NCBI RefSeq assembly: GCF_030433895.1
Contig: NZ_JARUXE010000001.1
Span: 124,001-188,000 of the forward strand
Source: Arthrobacter sp. PsM3
GTDB lineage: Bacteria; Actinomycetota; Actinomycetes; Actinomycetales; Micrococcaceae
Reading direction: 5' to 3'
Length of the DNA: 64,000 nucleotides
Shown here: positions 55,505 through 64,000 of the stretch, one piece after another
Position numbering within the stretch: position 1 is the first letter of the stretch
How the letters are laid out: each line of letters opens with the position of its first letter
Notes under the pieces: generated by a model
What the model was told of the DNA's origin: nothing
The model's input: only the letters and a program-made list of their open reading frames with translations
Databases searched by the model: none
Translations under genes and position numbers: made by a program

Positions 55505-55762
55505 TTGGGCCGCCCCCTCTAGAGATGAGATAACTCCAGAGTACGAGCGTTTCGGGGCCGAATCGAGGGGCCCGCGCCATCGGCGTCCAACCGTTAGGCC
55601 GGGGTGTGGCCGGTCACGGAACGGTTGCGCCGCCGTCGTCCGCTGGGCTGGCAGTCCGGGAGAAACGCCGAAGCGCCGGTCCTTTTGCGGGATCCGGCGC
55701 TTCGTAGTGCCTTGATGTCTTGCGATGTTGCTGTGAAGTGGTGCTGCGCGGCGGAAAGTCCC

Positions 55763-56065
55763 CTAGCCTTCGCAGTCGCGGCAGTACTTCAGGCCGTTCT
55801 TTTCCTTGGCCACCTGGGACCGGTGGCGGACCAGGAAGCAGGAGGAGCAGGTGAATTCATCGGACTGCTCGGGAACAACAATGACGGTCAGTTCTTCGCC
55901 GGATAGATCAGCTCCGGGAAGGTCGATGCCTTCAGCGGTGTCGTTCTCATCGACGTCGATGACGGCAGTCTGGGCGCCGCCGCCGCGGGACGCCTGAAGT
56001 GCCTCCAGCGATTCGGCCGGAGATTCTTCTTCTGTCTTGCGTGGTGCGTCGTAATCGGTAGCCAT
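55763..56065 (-). CDS. DUF4193 family zinc-ribbon-like protein
   Basis: A 100-residue actinobacterial protein. It begins MATDYDAPRKTEEE, has an acidic middle and ends with two Cys pairs (FTCSSCFLVRHR and YCRDCEG) that probably bind zinc. This is the full DUF4193 pattern. The ATG at 56065 matches the family; a GTG four codons upstream is the alternative. Function is unknown; the family is often near sigma-factor and dut-type housekeeping genes. Confidence 0.92.
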   Translation of the reverse strand: MATDYDAPRKTEEESPAESLEALQASRGGGAQTAVIDVDENDTAEGIDLPGADLSGEELTVIVVPEQSDEFTCSSCFLVRHRSQVAKEKNGLKYCRDCEG

Positions 56066-56271
56066 TTGGGGGTTCACTTTCGTTGCTGCGCAGCGCCATT
56101 TCAGGCACCTCAGTGAAGCAGTTTAGGACATTATGCACGTTTCGAAGAATAGTGTGGCGAATCCGACAGATTGCGTCGGCCGCCCCGCGAGGGGTCGGAC
56201 AGGTCATCGAAGTGCGTCGAAGCGCTGCTTGAAAGGTGCTCAGCCGGCAGCCAATGCGGTTGGCTGTCCGC

Positions 56272-56760
56272 TCAGGCGACCGGCCAAACGACGAGCGTCT
56301 TCCACTTCGCCGGGTCAGGCTCCGCGGCAGGGTCGCTGAGGTAGTACTCCCACATCGAGTTCCCCGGCGTCAGGCCTTCGGCCTGCATCTTCCCCATGAT
56401 GGCCCCGTAGGTCTCGGGAAGAGTCTCGTAGGGGCCGACATGCATGGCTTCGAAGGCCCGGCCGGCCGGAAGCGATCCTGCGGCCACCCCACCTTCGACA
56501 CCGCCGGGGAACGGTGCCGCCACCGGAAAGCCAGCCTCGACGTCGACGACGTCGGTGGGCATTCCCCGATACATCGCGAACGGCGGCCCGGCCACCTGGA
56601 CGTGCTGTTGTTCCGCCGCGCTCATCACCGAACGATAGGCGCGGCCGAAGAACTCCCGCAGTTCCTTCATCGGAACGGTTTCGCGGAGTACCGCGGTCGG
56701 TTGTTCCTGGAGTTGGCTGGTCTTGATGTCCGGCGTCTTTTCCGGAGTCGTTTCGGTCAT
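56272..56760 (-). CDS. GyrI-like small-molecule-binding domain protein
   Basis: A 162-residue protein built mostly of one GyrI-like/AraC effector-binding (SHS2) fold: QPTAVLRETVPMKELREFFG, then GPPFAMYRGMPTDVVDVEAG, the GRAFEAMHVGPYETLPETY core and SMWEYYLSDPAAEPDPAKWK. Members bind or hydrolyse small aromatic or cyclopropyl compounds, or act as regulator ligand domains; there is no DNA-binding part here. No neighbouring genes point to a ligand. Confidence 0.83.
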   Translation of the reverse strand: MTETTPEKTPDIKTSQLQEQPTAVLRETVPMKELREFFGRAYRSVMSAAEQQHVQVAGPPFAMYRGMPTDVVDVEAGFPVAAPFPGGVEGGVAAGSLPAGRAFEAMHVGPYETLPETYGAIMGKMQAEGLTPGNSMWEYYLSDPAAEPDPAKWKTLVVWPVA

Positions 56761-56880
56761 AGGGCAAGAATCCGCTGTGCGGATTTCGCGGTCTAGGGCC
56801 TAACGTCCCAGGCGCAGCGTCCGGGCCCCATGGTGTCCGGCCCGCCGACGCCGGCCTGGACGCCGGCTGGTCGATCAGCC

Positions 56881-56927
56881 AAAACAAAACCGCGCCGCCG
56901 CCGGGATACTTCCCGGCAGCGGCGCGG
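56881..56927 (-). terminator. Intrinsic terminator after tRNA-Thr
   Basis: On the minus strand a long GC-rich hairpin (56927-56890) is followed by TTTTGTTTT, a textbook intrinsic terminator 13 bases after the tRNA. Confidence 0.88.
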
Positions 56928-56939
56928 TTCGGTTCTTCG

Positions 56940-57016
56940 TGGGGCCCCCTGTCGGATTCGAACCGACGACCCCCGCTTTACAAGAGCGGTGCTCTGGCCA
57001 ACTGAGCTAAGGAGGC
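56940..57016 (-). tRNA. tRNA-Thr (TGT anticodon)
   Basis: Folds as a full cloverleaf: acceptor stem GCCTCCT/AGGGGGC, D-arm AGCTCAGTTGGCCAGAGC, anticodon stem-loop with CTTGTAA (anticodon TGT, reading ACA), and T-arm GTCGG-TTCGAAT-CCGAC. The 3' CCA is encoded (56942-56940). An intrinsic terminator follows. Confidence 0.96.
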
Positions 57017-57103
57017 ATTCCTGTGCGCGGGCCGGCGCCGGACCACGATGAGGGGCCTGGCGCCATGGCGCTAGATAAGGTTAGCCCACGGATGCCCGGT
57101 GAT

Positions 57104-57144
57104 AAAAACAGGCCCGGCTCCGGAAGAATCCGGAACCGGGCCTG
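57104..57144 (-). terminator. Intrinsic terminator after the DsbA-family gene
   Basis: Perfect 15-base inverted repeat (57144-57130 with 57123-57109) with a six-base loop, followed on the minus strand by TTTTTATC. It ends transcription of the gene at 57170. Confidence 0.92.
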
Positions 57145-57169
57145 CGGTTTTGCTGTGGGGCTGTACCGC

Positions 57170-58060
57170 TTACTTCTTCGCGTCGATGGCGGCCTGGAGG
57201 AACTCGTTGAACGGGGTCTGGGCGCTGTCGCCCTTGCCCCACTGCTTGCCCTCGACGAGGACGGTCGGCGTCCCGGTAACCCCGATGGCCGCTGCCTGCT
57301 GCGTGGTGTATTTGACCCACGGGCGGTAGGTCTTTCCGTCCACGCACGCGTCGATGCTCTTGGCCCCGACGTCGGTGGCCATCTTCTTCAGGTCTGCATC
57401 GGAGATGCCGGCGCTGCCTTCGGCGGGCTGCTTCGCAAAAAGCAGGTTGACGAAGTCCGCGTATTTCTCCGGTGACTCGTTCACGACGCAGGCCGCCGCA
57501 TTGGCCGCGCGGGAGGAGTAGTTGGTGGTGGACCGGGAGTCCAGGAAGCCCAGCGGGCGGTATTCCACCGAGATCTTGCCTTCGTTGCGGAGGTTCGTCA
57601 GGGTCTCGTTGTACTGGGTCTCGAAGTTCTTGCACACCGGGCAGATGAAGTCGATGTAGAGGACAACCTTGACCGGCTTGCCGGCCTCAGCGTCGGCGCC
57701 GGGAGCGGTCACCTGCGCCGGCGGGGTAGCCGGAGCGGACGGAAGGTCGGCGATCTTGACGGTGGCGGGGTCGGTCTTCGCGACGTCCGTGTTGGCTAGC
57801 AGGGTGACGCCGCCGTAGACGTTGCCGTTGGCCGGGGTGGGTCCCTCGTCCGCGACCGGGGCGTTGTTCTGGATGTTCGAGGTCACGACCAGCGCCACCA
57901 CAACGATGATGGCAACGACGGCGGCGACGATGCCCCAGCCGATGAGCAGCTTGTTGCGTTTGTCCTTCTTCAGCTGCGCCTCGCGGATTTCACGGGCTTT
58001 CTCGCGGGCCGCGGCAGTTCGCTCTGATTTGGACTGACGGGGTTCGTTTGCGGGGCTCAT
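57170..58060 (-). CDS. Membrane-anchored DsbA-family thioredoxin-like protein
   Basis: An N-terminal basic helix (about 10-40, Lys/Arg/Glu-rich) leads to one membrane helix (IVAAVVAIIVVVALVV, about 48-65). The extracytoplasmic part holds a thioredoxin fold whose active site is Cys-Pro-Val-Cys (FICPVCKNFETQYNE); cis-Pro appears in GVTGTPTVLVEGKQWG. It probably oxidises or isomerises disulfides of secreted proteins. A further Cys pair (AACVV, IDACVDG) may be structural. It is 296 residues. Confidence 0.92.
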   Translation of the reverse strand: MSPANEPRQSKSERTAAAREKAREIREAQLKKDKRNKLLIGWGIVAAVVAIIVVVALVVTSNIQNNAPVADEGPTPANGNVYGGVTLLANTDVAKTDPATVKIADLPSAPATPPAQVTAPGADAEAGKPVKVVLYIDFICPVCKNFETQYNETLTNLRNEGKISVEYRPLGFLDSRSTTNYSSRAANAAACVVNESPEKYADFVNLLFAKQPAEGSAGISDADLKKMATDVGAKSIDACVDGKTYRPWVKYTTQQAAAIGVTGTPTVLVEGKQWGKGDSAQTPFNEFLQAAIDAKK

Positions 58061-58238
58061 TAGTTCCTCGGGTCGATCGGCCTGTGGTGTCCACGGGGTG
58101 GCAATTCATCATTTTAGGCGAGAAAACTGGGAAGTTGCGCTTTCAACCTTCCTGCACGCCGCCCACCGGACGAATAGCACAGGAGATTCCGCCCCGCTAG
58201 GGTGGATACGAGCCACGAGCGAACCCCAGGGGGCACCA

Positions 58239-59744
58239 ATGCAGGCAACCAAACACGCCGAATCGGATCCAAAAGCCGAGAGCGCTGCCGCACGCGGCAC
58301 CAGCGACACGGATCCGGACTCGCAGTATGACTTCATGGTGGTTTCCAACCGCCTTCCGGTCGACCGCTGCTCCCCGGACGAGCCCGGTTGCGAGGGCGGC
58401 TGGCGCCGCTCCCCCGGCGGCTTGGTCACCGCACTGGCACCCATGATGACGAAGACCGACGGCGCGTGGGTCGGCTGGCACGGCGCGCCGGATGAGCATG
58501 TCCAGCCTTTTAGCCATGGCGGCATCGACCTCGTGCCGGTCCAGCTGAGCACGCACGACATCGAATTCTTCTACGAGGGATTCTCCAACTCCACGCTCTG
58601 GCCGCTCTATCACGATGTGATTGCCCCGCCGGAGTTCCACCGGACCTGGTGGGACTCCTACCGCAAGGTCAACCGCCGGTTCGCTGACGCGGTCATCCAC
58701 CATGCCAATCCCGGCGCCACGGTCTGGGTCCAGGACTACCAGCTCCAGCTCGTCCCGAAGATGCTGCGCGAGGCGCGCCCGGACCTGAAGATCGGGTTCT
58801 TCAACCACATCCCGTTCCCGCCGCCGGAGATCTTCGCCCAGCTGCCGTGGCGCCGCGCCATCATCGACGGGCTGCTGGGCGCCGACCTGGTCGGCTTCCA
58901 GCGCCCCAGCGACGCCGGCAACTTCATGCGCTCGGCCCGCCGCTTCCTCGGCGCCAGCGTCAAGCAGCAGCAGGTCCACGTCAAGGGCGCCAACGGCGAG
59001 ACCACCCACATTGCCCGGGCCCACGCGTTCCCCATCTCGATTGACGTCCAGCAGATCAGCGAACTGGCCAGGAAGCCCGAAATCATCGAGCGTGCCCGGC
59101 AGATCCGGGAGGATCTCGGCAACCCCAAGACGATCCTCCTCGGCGTCGACCGCCTCGACTACACCAAGGGCATCCGGCACCGCCTCAAGGCCTACGAAGA
59201 ACTCCTGGCCGAGGGCAAGGTGACGGTGGAGGACGCCGCACTGATCCAGGTCGCCAGCCCCAGCCGCGAGCGGGTGGAGCAGTACCGCCTGCTGCGCGAA
59301 GAAGTCGAGGGCACGGTCGGCCATATCAATGGCACGTATGACACCCTGCAGAACACCGCGGTCCGCTACCTGCACCACAACTACCCGATCGAGGAGATGG
59401 TGGCGCTGTACCTGGCGGCGGACGTTATGCTCGTCACCGCCTTGCGGGACGGCATGAACCTTGTGGCCAAGGAATACGTCACGGCCCGGACCAACAACGA
59501 CGGCGCCCTCGTCCTGAGCGAGTTCGCCGGCGCCGCGGACCAGCTCAAGCAGGCCCTGCTGATGAATCCGCACGACATCGACGGCCTCAAGGACACCATC
59601 ATGAGGGCAGTCAACATGCAGCCGGCGGAGTCTGCCCGACGCATGCGTGCGATGCGCAAGCAGATCCTCGACCACGACGTCGATCTCTGGTCCTCCGATT
59701 TCCTGAGCGCCCTGGAAGAAAAGGTCGTCCGTGATGACTCCTGA
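58239..59744 (+). CDS. otsA: Trehalose-6-phosphate synthase
   Basis: Retaining GT20 glycosyltransferase: UDP-glucose (or another NDP-glucose) plus glucose 6-phosphate gives trehalose 6-phosphate. The 501 residues carry FMVVSNRLPVD, WVQDYQLQLVPKML, HIPFPPPEIFAQLPWR and GVDRLDYTKGIRHRLKAYEE, and the nucleotide-sugar loop ALRDGMNLVAKEYV. The ATG at 58239 follows GGGGG; a longer frame upstream is not supported. It overlaps otsB, so trehalose is made in a two-gene operon. Confidence 0.97.
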   Translation: MQATKHAESDPKAESAAARGTSDTDPDSQYDFMVVSNRLPVDRCSPDEPGCEGGWRRSPGGLVTALAPMMTKTDGAWVGWHGAPDEHVQPFSHGGIDLVPVQLSTHDIEFFYEGFSNSTLWPLYHDVIAPPEFHRTWWDSYRKVNRRFADAVIHHANPGATVWVQDYQLQLVPKMLREARPDLKIGFFNHIPFPPPEIFAQLPWRRAIIDGLLGADLVGFQRPSDAGNFMRSARRFLGASVKQQQVHVKGANGETTHIARAHAFPISIDVQQISELARKPEIIERARQIREDLGNPKTILLGVDRLDYTKGIRHRLKAYEELLAEGKVTVEDAALIQVASPSRERVEQYRLLREEVEGTVGHINGTYDTLQNTAVRYLHHNYPIEEMVALYLAADVMLVTALRDGMNLVAKEYVTARTNNDGALVLSEFAGAADQLKQALLMNPHDIDGLKDTIMRAVNMQPAESARRMRAMRKQILDHDVDLWSSDFLSALEEKVVRDDS

Positions 59745-60546
59745 GCACGCACCCAAGCAGACACCGCTTTCGCTCTCGCCGGAGCTCCTCGGGGCCCTGC
59801 GCCGCATCGCCGCCACCGAACACCTGCTGGTCGCGATGGACTTCGACGGCACCATGGCACCGCTGGTGGACCACGCCGGGGATGCCCGGGCACTGCCCCG
59901 CTCGGCAGCGGCCTTCGCCGCCCTCACCGAGCTTCCGCGGACGACGACGGCCCTCATCTCCGGGCGGGCACTGGACAGCCTGCGGGCAGTCGCTTTCCCC
60001 CCGGAGAAGACCCTGCTGATCGGAAGCCACGGCGCCGAAGTCTGGATGGGACCCGGGTCCGCGAAGCTGGAACTCGATGACGCCCGCCGGGAACTCCTCG
60101 CCGACGTCCGGCGCGAACTGGAGGGCATCGTGGACGAGGCACCGGGCACCCTGCTCGAGGACAAGCCCGCCGGCGTTGTGCTGCACACCCGTCTTGCCGC
60201 GGACGATGTCGCGGCGGACGCGGTGGCAGCTGCCCGCGCCGTCCTGCAGGACCGGCCGGGCGTCTTCCTGAAGAACGGCAACCGGGTGCTGGAGACGTCC
60301 GTGGTCCACGCTTCGAAGGGGGAAGGCATCGCCTTCCTGCGCCAGGCCGCCGGAGCCACGGCGACCGTCTTCGCCGGCGATGACACCACCGACGAGGACG
60401 CCCTGGCCAGCCTGCTCCCCGGGGATCTCGGGGTGAAGGTCGGCCTCGACTTCACCCAGGCCGAGTTCCGGATCGAAGCCCCGGAGCACGTTGGCGAGCT
60501 ACTGGAGGCCCTGCTGCGGGAACGGAAGCGCGCACTTGGCCTGTGA
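59731..60546 (+). CDS. otsB: Trehalose-6-phosphate phosphatase
   Basis: HAD-superfamily phosphatase that makes free trehalose. Motif I is DFDGTMAPL (Asp37 nucleophile, Asp39), motif II lies in TALISGR, and the Lys/Asp metal motifs are HASKGEGIAF and FAGDDTTDED. It is 271 residues from the GTG at 59731, overlapping otsA by 14 bases; the next codon is an ATG and is an equal start candidate. Confidence 0.96.
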   Translation: MMTPEHAPKQTPLSLSPELLGALRRIAATEHLLVAMDFDGTMAPLVDHAGDARALPRSAAAFAALTELPRTTTALISGRALDSLRAVAFPPEKTLLIGSHGAEVWMGPGSAKLELDDARRELLADVRRELEGIVDEAPGTLLEDKPAGVVLHTRLAADDVAADAVAAARAVLQDRPGVFLKNGNRVLETSVVHASKGEGIAFLRQAAGATATVFAGDDTTDEDALASLLPGDLGVKVGLDFTQAEFRIEAPEHVGELLEALLRERKRALGL

Positions 60547-60675
60547 CCCCTAGCTCATCCCGGGCCGCGAGTAAGCCGAATCACGTGTGACATCCGTAAC
60601 ATTTTGGCCCGTTAACCAAAAATCTGACATACTCTGGTTGTGATGTGGCGCACAAGAACCGTGCGGCGTCATTGG

Positions 60676-60703
60676 ATACTCCTCGGCTTCGGCCGGGGAG
60701 TAT
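60676..60703 (+). other. TTCG-loop hairpin in the leader of the ABC ATPase gene
   Basis: A 12-base stem (ATACTCCTCGGC and its near-complement, one G-T pair) closed by a TTCG tetraloop, about 100 bases upstream of the GTG. It is a stable RNA hairpin; it could stabilise the leader or be an attenuator, with no T-tract after it. The rest of the gap (60547-60803) is AT-richer than average and probably holds the promoter. Confidence 0.6.
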
Positions 60704-60803
60704 GCGCACGATCAGGTGCGGACAACTGAATTAACAACTGAAAAATAAGACCATTCACTACGGATCGTCCGGCACGTACCTGCCGGTGAAGGGATTGATA
60801 ACT

Positions 60804-61886
60804 GTGGCTACAGTTACTTTTGATAACGCAACGCGTCTGTACCCGGGCACGGATAAGCCCGCTGTTGACAAGCTCAACATTGAAATCGCCGATGGCGAAT
60901 TTCTGGTCCTCGTTGGACCCTCCGGCTGCGGAAAGTCGACCTCCCTGCGAATGCTTGCAGGTCTTGAGGACGTAAACTCCGGCCGAATCCTGATTGGCGA
61001 CCGTGATGTCACCGACGTTCCCCCCAAGGACCGCGACATCGCCATGGTTTTCCAGAACTACGCGCTCTACCCGCACATGACGGTCGCGGACAACATGGGC
61101 TTCGCCCTGAAGATCGCCGGCGTCAGCAAGGAAGAGCGCGCCGAGCGCGTCCGTGAAGCTGCCAAGCTCCTGGACCTCGAGCCGTACCTGGACCGCAAGC
61201 CGAAGGCACTCTCCGGCGGTCAGCGCCAGCGTGTGGCCATGGGCCGTGCGATCGTGCGCAACCCGCAGGTCTTCCTCATGGATGAGCCGCTGTCCAACCT
61301 TGACGCCAAGCTCCGCGTGCAGACCCGCACGCAGATCGCATCCCTGACCCGCCGCCTGGGCGTCACCACGGTGTACGTGACGCACGACCAGGTCGAGGCC
61401 ATGACCATGGGCGACCGCGTCGCCGTGCTGAAGGACGGCCTGCTGATGCAGGTCGACACCCCGCGCAACCTCTACGACAAGCCGAAGAACGTGTTCGTGG
61501 CCGGCTTCATCGGCTCCCCCGCGATGAACCTGCTGGAGCTTCCCGTCGTCGACGGCGGCGTGCAGTTCGGCGGGACCATCTACCCGGTGCCGCACGGCAT
61601 CCTCGAAGAGGCCAGCGGCAAGACCGTAACCCTCGGCTCCCGGCCGGAGGACCTCGAGCAGGTCGCTGCCGGTGAAGGTCTCCAGGTTGAGGTCGACGTC
61701 GTCGAGGAACTCGGCGCCGACGCCTACGTTTACGGCCACACCACGCTGGACGGCAAGAGCCACGACATCGTGGCACGCGTCGACGGCCGCCGTCCCCCGA
61801 TGAAGGGTGAGTCCATCTACGTTCGCCCGCAGTCGGGCCACGTGCACCTGTTCGACACCAAGACGGGCCTGCGCCTGGGCGACTAG
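60804..61886 (+). CDS. Sugar ABC transporter ATPase (UgpC/MsmX type)
   Basis: Energises carbohydrate ABC importers of the MalK/UgpC/MsmX family. Walker A is GPSGCGKST (residues 38-46), the signature is LSGGQRQRVAMGRAI, Walker B is VFLMDEPLSNLD and the His switch is TVYVTHDQ. The C-terminal ~120 residues are a TOBE/MalK-type regulatory domain. The GTG at 60804 gives the family N-terminus MATVTFDNATRLYPG. No permease or binding protein is adjacent, so it may serve several importers, as MsmX-type proteins do. A terminator follows after a short repeat. Confidence 0.95.
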   Translation: MATVTFDNATRLYPGTDKPAVDKLNIEIADGEFLVLVGPSGCGKSTSLRMLAGLEDVNSGRILIGDRDVTDVPPKDRDIAMVFQNYALYPHMTVADNMGFALKIAGVSKEERAERVREAAKLLDLEPYLDRKPKALSGGQRQRVAMGRAIVRNPQVFLMDEPLSNLDAKLRVQTRTQIASLTRRLGVTTVYVTHDQVEAMTMGDRVAVLKDGLLMQVDTPRNLYDKPKNVFVAGFIGSPAMNLLELPVVDGGVQFGGTIYPVPHGILEEASGKTVTLGSRPEDLEQVAAGEGLQVEVDVVEELGADAYVYGHTTLDGKSHDIVARVDGRRPPMKGESIYVRPQSGHVHLFDTKTGLRLGD

Positions 61887-61890
61887 TCCC

Positions 61891-62014
61891 CACCGGCTCC
61901 CTAGCCTCGCTCCGCGTCGGCAAGGGAACCCTGCCGGCGTGGGCCCACCCACCGGCTCCCTAGCCTCGCTCCGCGTCGGCAAGGAAACCCTGCCGGCGTG
62001 GGCCCACCCACCGG
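61891..62014. repeat. 59-bp tandem direct repeat
   Basis: Two near-identical 59-base units (61891-61949 and 61950-62008) plus the first bases of a third. They differ by a single G to A change (CAAGGGAACC against CAAGGAAACC). They fill the space between the ABC ATPase stop and its terminator and code for no credible protein. Confidence 0.92.
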
Positions 62015-62026
62015 CACTGCACGACT

Positions 62027-62066
62027 GACGGCGGTCCTCCCCAGTGGAGGGCCGCCGTCGGGCTTT
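62027..62066 (+). terminator. Terminator hairpin after the ABC ATPase gene
   Basis: A 14-base stem (GACGGCGGTCCTCC and its complement, one G-T pair) with a five-base loop, followed by GGGCTTT. Confidence 0.8.
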
Positions 62067-62126
62067 AACTTCCCTGGCGGCATCCATTCGTTAGGGCCGC
62101 CGCCCTTAGTACGGAAGAATTGGTTC

Positions 62127-63563
62127 ATGACCGAGGAAAACCCCATGATCGAGGACAACAGTGCCCGGTGGCACGACGAACCGACCGACTACGGTCAAAT
62201 CGGCAAACTGCCCCGGTTCGAAGCCGCCAGCGCCAACGACAGCAAGGGCTCTGTGGCCTCGAGCTCGCTGAGCATCACCGCCGCCGCCACCGACCCGGAA
62301 CTCCTGGACCTGCCGTGGCATATCGCCCTTGAGGACTGGCCGGCGGAAAACCTCGCCGCGCTCCCCCGCGGCATCTCCCGCCACATTGTGCGCTTCGCCC
62401 ACCTTGGCGGCTCCGTCATCGCCATCAAGGAGACCTCGGAACACGTGGCCCGCCACGAGTACCACATGCTCCGCAAACTCGCCCGGCTGGACGTCCCCTG
62501 CGTGGAACCGGTCGCCGTCATCACCGGGCGCACGACGCCGGACGGCCGGCCGCTGAACCCCGTGCTGGTCACCCGGCACCTGAAGTTCTCCATGCCGTAC
62601 CGCGCACTCTTCTCCCAGATGCTGCGCAAGGACACCCTCACCCGGCTGATCGACGCCCAGGCCCTGCTGCTGGTCCGCCTGCACCTGATCGGTTTCTACT
62701 GGGGCGACGTCTCGCTGTCCAACACGCTGTTCCGCCGCGACGCCGGCGCGTTCGCCGCCTACCTCGTGGACGCGGAGACCGGCGAGCTGTATCCGGACCT
62801 CTCCACCGGTCAGCGCGAATACGATCTGGAGATCGCCCGCGTCAACATCGCCGGGGAACTCATGGACCTGCTCGACGGCGGCCTCATCGAGGAAAAAGTG
62901 GACCCTGTGGCCACCAGCGAGCTCATCATGGACAGCTACCGGCGCCTCTGGACCGAGCTGACCGAGAAGGAATCGTTCGAGATCGGTGAGCGCTGGCGGG
63001 TGGCCGCCCGCATCCGGAAACTCAACGAGCTGGGGTTCGACGTCGAGGAATACGCGATCAAGACGACGCAAAACGGTTCCACCATCCAGCTCCAGCCCAA
63101 GGTGGTCGACGCCGGGCACCACCAGCGCCGGCTGCTGCGCCTGACCGGCCTGGACGCCCAGGAAAACCAGGCCCGCAGGCTCCTGAACGACATGGACTCC
63201 TTCCGGGCCGACAACAACCCCGGGATGGACGAGGAATACAGCGCCCACCTGTGGGTCAGCCAGATCTTCGAACCGATCGTCCGCTCCATCCCCCGCGACC
63301 TGTCCGGGAAGCTGGAGCCGGCGGAGGCCGTGCACGAGATCCTGGAGCACCGCTGGTACATGTCCGAGAAGGAGAACCGGCACATCCCGCTGGCCGAGGC
63401 GGTGCAGTCGTACATCGACTCCGAACTCCGCCACCGACGCGACGAGGCGGCCATCATGCTGAACCCGGACACGGAGCTGCTCAAGATCCTCGAGGTCGAG
63501 ACTGAGGAGTCCCGCTACGGCGCGGAGGAGTCCGTCGACGAATACCCGGATTCCGACGACTAG
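62127..63563 (+). CDS. DUF4032 protein with a kinase-like N-terminal fold
   Basis: About 478 residues. The N-terminal half resembles a lipopolysaccharide-kinase or aminoglycoside-phosphotransferase-like fold: VIAIKETSEHVARHEYHMLR (ATP-lysine-like), then LLLVRLHLIGFYWGDVSLSN, TLFRRDAGAFAAYLVDAETG, which resembles the catalytic loop and metal Asp. The C-terminal half is the actinobacterial DUF4032 domain (about 225-390), followed by an acidic tail. The ATG at 62127 has GGAAG upstream; the ATG at 62145 has GAGG and is equally plausible. Substrate unknown; whether it is an active kinase cannot be judged here. Confidence 0.87.
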   Translation: MTEENPMIEDNSARWHDEPTDYGQIGKLPRFEAASANDSKGSVASSSLSITAAATDPELLDLPWHIALEDWPAENLAALPRGISRHIVRFAHLGGSVIAIKETSEHVARHEYHMLRKLARLDVPCVEPVAVITGRTTPDGRPLNPVLVTRHLKFSMPYRALFSQMLRKDTLTRLIDAQALLLVRLHLIGFYWGDVSLSNTLFRRDAGAFAAYLVDAETGELYPDLSTGQREYDLEIARVNIAGELMDLLDGGLIEEKVDPVATSELIMDSYRRLWTELTEKESFEIGERWRVAARIRKLNELGFDVEEYAIKTTQNGSTIQLQPKVVDAGHHQRRLLRLTGLDAQENQARRLLNDMDSFRADNNPGMDEEYSAHLWVSQIFEPIVRSIPRDLSGKLEPAEAVHEILEHRWYMSEKENRHIPLAEAVQSYIDSELRHRRDEAAIMLNPDTELLKILEVETEESRYGAEESVDEYPDSDD

Positions 63564-63634
63564 GCTTCCGGCGACCCGGCTTCCGACGGCCGGGTTCCCG
63601 GCGGCCGCGGACGCCGGGTGGTGGCACAGCCGCG

Positions 63635-64000
63635 CTAAATGGCCTTCCCGGGGTTCAGGATGCCGGCGGGGTCGAAGAGCTCCTTGATCCGGCGCTGCAG
63701 TTCGCGCACGGGTTCCTTCTGTTCCAGACCCAGCCAGCGCAGCTTGTACTGGCCGATCCCGTGCTCCCCCGTGATGGTGCCGCCGATGGCCAGGGCCACG
63801 GTGATGGATTCGTCCAGCGCGGCCCCGAGGCGCGCCATGGCGTCCGCGGCCACGGTCTTGTCCACCCGGTCCACCCAGAACGTGGGGTGCAGGTTGCCGT
63901 CCCCGGCGTGCGCCACCACCTTGAGCTTGACCCGGTGCGTTGCCGCCATGGTCTCCAGTGCCTCCACATAATCGACCAGCCGGGAGCGGGGAACGGCCAC
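63635..64000 (-). CDS. FAD-linked oxidase (GlcD/D-lactate dehydrogenase-like), C-terminal part
   Basis: Only the last ~120 residues are in the window; the gene runs off the right edge. The fragment has the family's C-terminal motifs: VVAHAGDGNLHPTFWVD, with the metal/substrate His, and GGTITGEHGIGQYKLRWL, ending DPAGILNPGKAI. Family members oxidise glycolate, D-lactate or similar 2-hydroxy acids with FAD. The exact substrate cannot be told from this part. Confidence 0.93.
   Translation of the reverse strand: MAVPRSRLVDYVEALETMAATHRVKLKVVAHAGDGNLHPTFWVDRVDKTVAADAMARLGAALDESITVALAIGGTITGEHGIGQYKLRWLGLEQKEPVRELQRRIKELFDPAGILNPGKAI

Noticed and set aside
58197..60455. 752-codon minus-strand open frame opposite otsA/otsB
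   Set aside because: Antisense shadow over two clear enzymes.

Overview
The window is high-GC chromosomal DNA with short gaps, many GTG/TTG starts and actinobacterial hallmark families (WXG100, LytR_C, DUF3263, DUF4193, a Gly/Met-tailed GroEL, single-chain L-serine dehydratase, OtsA/OtsB). Together these suggest a motile member of the Micrococcaceae (Arthrobacter-like); the genus is inference. Both edges cut a gene: a sensor histidine kinase at the left and an FAD-linked oxidase at the right. There are no phage genes, transposases, CRISPR arrays or recognisable defence systems.

Layout. Bases 1-13084 hold housekeeping genes: sensor kinase, WXG100 protein, RNase HI fused to a DUF4440-like domain, groL behind two tandem CIRCE operators, a cold-shock protein coupled to a substrate-binding lipoprotein, a LytR_C protein, uracil-DNA glycosylase, a siderophore-interacting reductase, a ThrE-type exporter, a FemABX transferase and TspO. 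Bases 13086-20825 are a glycine catabolic operon, gcvP-gcvT-gcvH-glyA-sdaA, behind a tandem glycine riboswitch; it can carry glycine through serine to pyruvate. Bases 20998-23870 hold a TetR/MFS efflux pair around a 32-bp palindrome, then dps.

Bases 24033-54957 form one flagellar island: a FliA-like sigma factor and a FlgN-like protein; a minus-strand export/motor block (flbD-motA-motB-fliM-N-O-P-Q-R-flhB-flhA-flhF-like-csrA); a lone plus-strand diguanylate cyclase; a minus-strand basal body/hook block (flgB-flgC-fliE-F-G-H-I-J, an NlpC/P60 hydrolase, fliK-flgD-flgE); fliD-fliS-fliT; flagellin; and a plus-strand flgN-flgK-flgL-fliW operon. Five transcription heads in the island carry the same sigma-28-like layout, T(A/T)AC, 15 bases, G(C/G)CGA(T/C)A(A/G). 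The flagellin leader has a small hairpin with GGA in its loop and a GGAGG Shine-Dalgarno. With csrA and fliW at the two ends of the island, this points to a FliW-CsrA-flagellin feedback circuit like that of Bacillus subtilis.

Bases 54959-64000 return to general genes: a secreted AMIN-like protein, DUF4193, a GyrI-like protein, tRNA-Thr, a membrane-anchored DsbA-type thioredoxin, otsA-otsB, a sugar ABC ATPase, a DUF4032 protein and the partial oxidase. I found no wholly new system. The least ordinary points are the FlhF-like protein without a P-loop, the two FlgN paralogues at the ends of the island, the hydrolase embedded in the flagellar operon, and the shared promoter architecture.
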